Shown piece by piece: positions 58,467 to 64,000 of a DNA stretch of 64,000 nucleotides. Below the pieces are notes generated by a model, which worked only from the letters and a program-made list of their open reading frames with translations, was not told the DNA's origin and did no database searches. Origin of the DNA: Tragulus kanchil (Eukaryota; Chordata; Mammalia; Artiodactyla; Tragulidae). The stretch is taken from NCBI GenBank assembly GCA_022376925.1, contig JAIOJX010000025.1:141753301-141817300 (forward strand). Direction: 5' to 3'. Every line of letters begins with the position of its first letter. Position 1 is the first letter of the stretch. The translations under genes were made by a program, and so were the position numbers.

Positions 58467-58562
58467 GGATTATAAATAGGTATATAATTTTCTAGAGTCA
58501 ATTAACTAATATAAAAGTCCTATTCTTGAGTCCTTTCTTCTACTTTGCCATTTCCCTTAGGT

Positions 58563-58750
58563 CATGGTCCCTAGCCTCTGGGATCTAATTAATGCCTGAT
58601 GATCTGAGATGGAGCTGATATGACAATAGAAATGCATTTGCAATAAATGCAATGCACTTGAAACATCCCCAAAGCATCCCCCACGTTGGTCTGTGGAAAA
58701 ACTGTCTTCCACAAAACCAGTCCCTGGTGCCAAAAAGGTCGGGACCACTG
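58563..58750. mobile_element. MER1-like hAT, second D19 copy
   Basis: Repeat of 57443-57630. Confidence 0.78.
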
Positions 58751-59010
58751 CTCGGTGATGCTAATGAAAGTTATTTAGCCTCACTTTTGTCCCCAGACAT
58801 GTCGTAAAGTGTCAGATCATGAATAGGTAGAACTAAAAAGTCTGTTCATCATAAATCACACTGACATGAGAAAACAAAAAAACTTACAGGAAAACCTTAA
58901 GCACAATATGTAGAGGAGATTTAAGAGGTGGATTATTTAATGGGAGAGACATGCACATGCAGAACCACAACAATGATCTCATTATGTTTCTTCTTTGTGT
59001 CTTTGAATGC

Positions 59011-59176
59011 TGTTGTTACTGTATAGTTGCTGAGCTATGTTTGACTGTTTTGCAACTTTATGGACTACAGTCTGCCAGGTTCTTCTGCCCATAGAATCTC
59101 CCAGGCAAGAATAATGGAGTGAGTTGCCATTTCCTTCTCCAAGGAATTATACCTGCATATCCTGCATTGGCACATA
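59011..59176 (-). mobile_element. Bov-A SINE, second D19 copy
   Basis: Repeat of 57891-58056. Confidence 0.87.
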
Positions 59177-59269
59177 CTCTAAATATGTATACCTATGGTG
59201 AGTTCATGTTGATGTTTGGCAGAAAACAACAAATTTCTGTAAAGCAAGTATCCTCCAATTAAAAAAAAT
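59177..59269 (+). mobile_element. L1 3' terminus, second D19 copy
   Basis: Repeat of 58057-58149. Its last ~30 bases occur a third time at 60342. Confidence 0.75.
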
Positions 59270-59995
59270 ATGCTAATAGTTACTATATAAGCAGTGAGAT
59301 ATACTTCTTTAATAACACAATTGTTTCATGAAGTTATGAAAGCAGAATTTGCACATAATTCAGTATTATTTAGCAAGCTGAATTTCTTCAGCCTAATTAA
59401 AAGAAAATTATTTTATGAAAGTTCTATGAAATAGCATTTGGGAATTGTAAGTATTTTTCTTAATAACATTTCAGGCGACCTTACTTATGTCAACCATGTG
59501 ACACTTTTTTGTCTATGAAAAGTAATGTGTAATAACTACTTTACCACATAGTAATTTAATAAGAAGAAAAGGAATGTAAATTGATTTGTATTTTGGAAAT
59601 TACTCTTTAAGAAAGTTGGTGAAAAGCATGATGACTAAATGTCAAAGTATTTTTACTTTAGTTTCCATTTGATAATCTTTCTCTTATACCATAAATCCTT
59701 ACAATTTTCTTCATTGTCAGCAGAGAAAACTAAAGGCTGTAAAGTATAAATAATTTACTCACTCCCACATAGAACAAAATTCAAATCATTCCAATTTCAT
59801 TGTACAAAATTTCTTCATGATGTCTTCCTGACTGATATGGAGTCATAGCAGTATGCCAGAGGAAAATATATTCAATAAGGAAAAAAAATCCCTTTATTTA
59901 TACAGCTACTTATCTTTTAAAGAAATATTATAACATTTTCTTGTTTAAAATAATTTCAATAAATTTGATTAAATCTGAGGAGTTTTTCTGTTCTA
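59270..59995. other. Unassigned AT-rich sequence
   Basis: No gene or repeat family recognised; repeated at 60370-61095 by D20. Confidence 0.5.
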
Positions 59996-60125
59996 TTTTT
60001 TTTTTTTACACCAAAGACATTTTTACTGGGGTGTAGCCAATTAACAATTTTGTGACAGTTTTAGATGAACAGTGAAGGGGCTTAGCCATAAATATATATT
60101 TATCCATTTTCTGTTCTTCTGTAAC
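59996..60125 (-). mobile_element. L1 3' terminus, antisense
   Basis: A T run followed by 'tttttactggggtgtagccaa' minus its first base and 'acagttttagatgaacagtg', the reverse of an artiodactyl L1 end. Confidence 0.7.
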
Positions 60126-61095
60126 ATGTAATTTCAAAGATTAGTAGGATTCAAAGCACATATATGAGGTCCTAACCAGAGGGGCATCCTGGAAACCTAG
60201 CAAGCAAATGTTCCATAGGCAAGTAAAAGCCCCTGAAAGGCAGGCCTTGCTAAAATGGCCATGAAAAATTGGGTTCACAATTTGACATATATTGGTTTAT
60301 TATTTAGAAAGGAGGTGGAAAGAAAATTCTATGTTACCTTTAAGCAAGTATCCTCCAATTAAAAAAAATATGCTAATAGTTACTATATAAGCAGTGAGAT
60401 ATACTTCTTTAATAACACAATTGTTTCATGAAGTTATGAAAGCAGAATTTGCACATAATTCAGTATTATTTAGCAAGCTGAATTTCTTCAGCCTAATTAA
60501 AAGAAAATTATTTTATGAAAGTTCTATGAAATAGCATTTGGGAATTGTAAGTATTTTTCTTAATAACATTTCAGGCGACCTTACTTATGTCAACCATGTG
60601 ACACTTTTTTGTCTATGAAAAGTAATGTGTAATAACTACTTTACCACATAGTAATTTAATAAGAAGAAAAGGAATGTAAATTGATTTGTATTTTGGAAAT
60701 TACTCTTTAAGAAAGTTGGTGAAAAGCATGATGACTAAATGTCAAAGTATTTTTACTTTAGTTTCCATTTGATAATCTTTCTCTTATACCATAAATCCTT
60801 ACAATTTTCTTCATTGTCAGCAGAGAAAACTAAAGGCTGTAAAGTATAAATAATTTACTCACTCCCACATAGAACAAAATTCAAATCATTCCAATTTCAT
60901 TGTACAAAATTTCTTCATGATGTCTTCCTGACTGATATGGAGTCATAGCAGTATGCCAGAGGAAAATATATTCAATAAGGAAAAAAAATCCCTTTATTTA
61001 TACAGCTACTTATCTTTTAAAGAAATATTATAACATTTTCTTGTTTAAAATAATTTCAATAAATTTGATTAAATCTGAGGAGTTTTTCTGTTCTA

Positions 61096-61225
61096 TTTTT
61101 TTTTTTTACACCAAAGACATTTTTACTGGGGTGTAGCCAATTAACAATTTTGTGACAGTTTTAGATGAACAGTGAAGGGGCTTAGCCATAAATATATATT
61201 TATCCATTTTCTGTTCTTCTGTAAC
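61096..61225 (-). mobile_element. L1 3' terminus, second D20 copy
   Basis: Repeat of 59996-60125. Confidence 0.7.
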
Positions 61226-62006
61226 ATGTAATTTCAAAGATTAGTAGGATTCAAAGCACATATATGAGGTCCTAACCAGAGGGGCATCCTGGAAACCTAG
61301 CAAGCAAATGTTCCATAGGCAAGTAAAAGCCCCTGAAAGGCAGGCCTTGCTAAAATGGCCATGAAAAATTGGGTTCACAATTTGACATATATTGGTTTAT
61401 TATTTAGAAAGGAGGTGGAAAGAAATTCTTTTGAATGTTTTGCTTAGATTGGAAATATTTTGGAGATATTAGAAGAAAAACACTCTATAAGATAACATTG
61501 CAAAGATTTAATATAGCATTATTTGTTCTTAGTAAACAAAATGCTACACAAACCATGACAGCAACAATGACAAAAACAAGTATTTTAATTATACTGACTT
61601 TAGCTTTTGCACAGCAAAGGAAACAATAAAGAAAACAAAAAGACAATGCACAGACTCGGAGAAAAAAATTTGCAAATAATGTGATTGATAATGGATTAAT
61701 CTCCAAAATTTACAGTGTATGACACTCAATAGCATCAAAGCAAACAACCCACTCAAAAAAGTGAGCAGAACACCTGAATCGACATTTCTCTGAAGCTGAC
61801 ATGCAGATGGCCAACAGGCACATGAAAATATGTTCAAAATCACTAGTTATTAGAGAAATGCAAATTAAAACTACAGTGAGATACAACCTCGCACCAGTCA
61901 TGGTGGCTATCATCAAAAATTCCACAAATAACACATACTGAAGAGTGTGTGGAGAGAAGCGAACCCTCCTGCACTTTTGGTGGGAATGTAAATTGGTATA
62001 GCCACT

Positions 62007-62213
62007 ATGGAGAACTGTGTGAGGTTCCTTAAAAAACTAAACAAAGACATATCATATAACCCTACAATTCCACTCCTGGGTGTATATCCAGAGAAAAATA
62101 TGGTCTGTAGAGATACATGTTCCCCAGTGTTCATTGCAGCACTGTTTACAGTAGCCAAGACATGGAAACCACCGAAGTGTCCATTGACAGAGGAATGGAT
62201 TAAGAAGATGTGA
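62007..62213 (+). pseudogene. L1 ORF2 C-terminal remnant
   Basis: An open 68-codon frame still reads as the L1 ORF2 C-terminus ('YNPTIPLLGVYPEK', 'VFIAALFTVAKTWKPPKCP', 'EEWIKKM'). The ATG is internal to ORF2, there is no promoter, and the frame runs into the GT array. Not a gene. Confidence 0.88.
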
Positions 62214-62220
62214 TGTGTGT

Positions 62221-62258
<38 letters not shown>

Positions 62259-62262
62259 GTGC
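62214..62262. repeat. GT microsatellite inside the L1
   Basis: GT repeats with a few interruptions, at the point where ORF2 normally continues toward its end ('ggaatactactcggcaatt' follows). Confidence 0.93.
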
Positions 62263-62759
62263 GTGCATGCGCATGTATAATGGAATACTACTCGGCAATT
62301 AAAAAAGAATGAAATAAGGCCATTTGCAGCAGTATGGATGAACCTAGAGACTATCTTACTGAGTGAAGTAAGTCAGGCAAAGAAGGAGAAATATCATATG
62401 ATATCCCTTTTATATGGATTCTAAAAAGAAATGATACAAATGAACTTATTTGCAAAATAGAGATTCACAAACTTATGGTTGCAGAGAATGAGGGAATGGT
62501 TGGGGACTTTGGGAAAGTCAAGTACACACTGCCATGTTTGAAGTGGATAACCAACGAAAATCTAGTGTTTAGCACATAGAACTCTGCTCATTGTTATGTA
62601 CTAACCTGGATGGTAGTGGAGTTTGGGGGAAAATGGATATGTGTGTATGAATGGCCAAGCCCCTTCCATTGTTCACCTGAAACTTTAACAAAATTGTTAA
62701 TTGACTATACCCCAATAAAATATTTTTCAGTATGAATAAAAGTTGTACTGACTTTAGCT

Positions 62760-64000
62760 GGAAATTAAAATGTTAAAATGTTAACACTTTGCACTTGTGC
62801 ATGAAGTTGTCTTAGGTATTTTTTGGCAGTCTATATACCCTCTGATCGTCTGATTCATCATATAGACATAGATTCATCTGACCTCTGATCCATCACATAA
62901 ATACAGCTTCTGTATCACAAACCACAGAGAAAGTTGATACTCCTGAATATTGCAATCAACACACATAATTTAACTCATCCTAAACTCTGGTCAGATTCAT
63001 TAATCCCATATGCTCTCTGGTGGGTTTATGTCTATCCCATCTGGCTAGAAGCTATCAGAATCTCTTTTTAAAACACTCTTTTAACTGTTTTAAGTTTTTA
63101 CTTTATTACAGGCTTTTCTATTTTTAATCACTACATATGTTTTCAATATTCCATTTTTCTGCACCATTGTATTACATTTATATTTCATTATGATTCCCAT
63201 CTGTCTGTCATATCTTCAAGTCACATCTATGTCTTCTATAATAGATTTCTTCTGCCTTTTACTATAGTGGCAATGAATGGCTTTCGTACATAAAAATTTT
63301 GTCATTTATTACAACAAATTCTGATTTCTCATACTTGTTTTTCTAGATGTTATTCCTCTATCAATGTTCTGGAATATGTCTTAATATTACAACTGTTCAG
63401 ATAATCATTTAAAATGTAATAAGATGTCTGTCTTCCTATAAAATACCATTTCAACAGTCAGAATATTTTAAAAGTTTTTCTTTCCTTCCAAATTACAAAG
63501 TTGGAAAAATTTTTCTGAAATAGATCTGTAATAGAAAATGCATGTTAGAAAAGAAAGGATCTTCAATGAAATACATTTCTTTATGAAAAAAATATTATGG
63601 TCAGATAACACAATCATTCAAAGCACCTGAAGAAATAACTGTGTTAATAGTGAGTTAAAAAATTGGCTCTACAGTAACTAAATAGAGACTGTTTTATTCC
63701 TTCTTTATAACAATTTAAACTGTGTAGAGAATTCAGTATTTTCTAATGCTATAATTGATTATTCTTTTGTGGAATTCAGTACAAAAGTAGCAGGCAAAGA
63801 TATTAAGCTGTGTGCCATTCTCTTCTTTCATTCTCTTTATTGCTATTCCTTTCAAAATTGAATTGTATCTATCACTAGTTGTTCAAAAAATATACTATCT
63901 AAATAAAGTACGTAAACTTCAGTATATTTTATTCTATTCCTTGGAGTATACCATGTCACCCTCAGAGACTTTATTATATTGTCATTGAAAACCTTTGCAA
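62760..64000. other. Unassigned AT-rich sequence to the window edge
   Basis: No gene, repeat family or 1.1-kb duplication recognised. Small local echoes such as 'attcatcatatagac' / 'gatccatcacataaa' near 62850-62900 are weak. Confidence 0.5.

Larger units (their letters stand above)
57153..59330. repeat. Tandem duplication D19 (copies 57153-58272 and 58273-59330)
   Basis: Offset 1120. Copy 2 begins inside the SINE. The end of copy 1 (58207-58272) is a shortened, altered version of the text at 59327 onward, with about 40 bases lost. Confidence 0.95.
59242..61425. repeat. Tandem duplication D20 (copies 59242-60341 and 60342-61425)
   Basis: Offset 1100. The copies look identical apart from the very end of copy 1 ('gaaaattctatgttacctt' against 'gaaattcttttgaatg'). 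Confidence 0.96.
61606..62745 (+). mobile_element. 5'-truncated L1 with 14-bp target-site duplication
   Basis: Sense L1 from the ORF2 C-terminal region to the 3' end. It starts with 'tttgcacagcaaaggaaac', passes 'tggtgggaatgtaaattgg', and ends at 'ccccaataaaatattttt' with the polyadenylation signal. 'tactgactttagct' at 61592-61605 and 62746-62759 flanks it exactly. This is a target-primed insertion of about 1.14 kb. A GT array has expanded inside ORF2. It lies outside the tandem-duplicated blocks. Confidence 0.9.

Noticed and set aside
998..61425. Satellite or CRISPR-like array
   Set aside because: Each repeated block is different, occurs only two (or locally three) times, and is a eukaryotic repeat mixture. 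There are no short regular repeats with spacers.

Overview
The window looks like an ordinary non-coding stretch of a ruminant (bovid-type) nuclear genome. It is AT-rich and has no CpG-island-like gene start, no recognisable exon and no open reading frame that looks like a host gene. The evidence for a ruminant is the repeat content: BovB (RTE) LINE tails, the Bov-A/Bov-tA SINEs that end in BovB sequence, tRNA-Glu-derived CHR-like SINEs, and artiodactyl L1 3' ends. These sit among older mammalian repeats (L1M, MIR, MLT1-type LTRs, MER1-like hAT, mariner). I cannot tell cattle, buffalo, sheep or goat apart from this.

The dominant structure is not a gene system. Twenty consecutive stretches are each present as two head-to-tail copies about 1.06-1.19 kb long and nearly identical. 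I number them D1 to D20. Their junctions are near 2132, 5751, 8727, 11671, 15985, 21328, 27543, 29651, 34263, 36251, 38131, 40063, 43461, 46099, 48834, 50720, 53571, 55541, 58273 and 60342. Each repeated block is unrelated to the others. Mismatches cluster at the ends of copies that touch the junctions. Where blocks chain, giving three copies of a segment, the interior copy usually carries the majority base. The first bases of the window look like the tail of a 21st duplication. The simplest explanation is unmerged contig or gap-fill overlaps of about 1.1 kb, so roughly 22 kb (about a third of the window) is probably redundant assembly sequence. A real burst of local tandem duplication is the alternative and is testable.

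Layout. 1-3.3 kb: inverted L1 fragments, then D1. 3.7-7.3 kb: CHR-like SINEs with clean target-site duplications and an L1 3' end (D2). 7.6-13.5 kb: Bov-A SINEs, D3, D4 and a TG/CG microsatellite. 14.7-17.2 kb: an old L1M split by a Bov-tA SINE (D5). 19.0-19.8 kb: a SINE cluster. 20.2-22.4 kb: D6. 25.2-27.9 kb: MER1-like element, an old LTR-like repeat and an ERV solo LTR. 28.5-31.4 kb: D8 with palindromes and a full-length SINE. 32.3-33.0 kb: a decayed mariner. 33-41.5 kb: chained D9-D12 with SINE, MIR, BovB and an ERV-type LTR. 42-47 kb: BovB (D13) and an MLT1A-like LTR split by a SINE (D14). 47-57 kb: chained D15-D18 with MIRs. 57-61.4 kb: SINE/hAT/L1 cluster (D19, D20). 61.6-62.7 kb: a 5'-truncated L1 with a 14-bp target-site duplication. 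The remainder is unassigned AT-rich sequence.

No genes work together here. The only coding traces are dead fragments of LINE and mariner proteins. I found no undescribed biological system. The most useful observation is the periodic duplication pattern.
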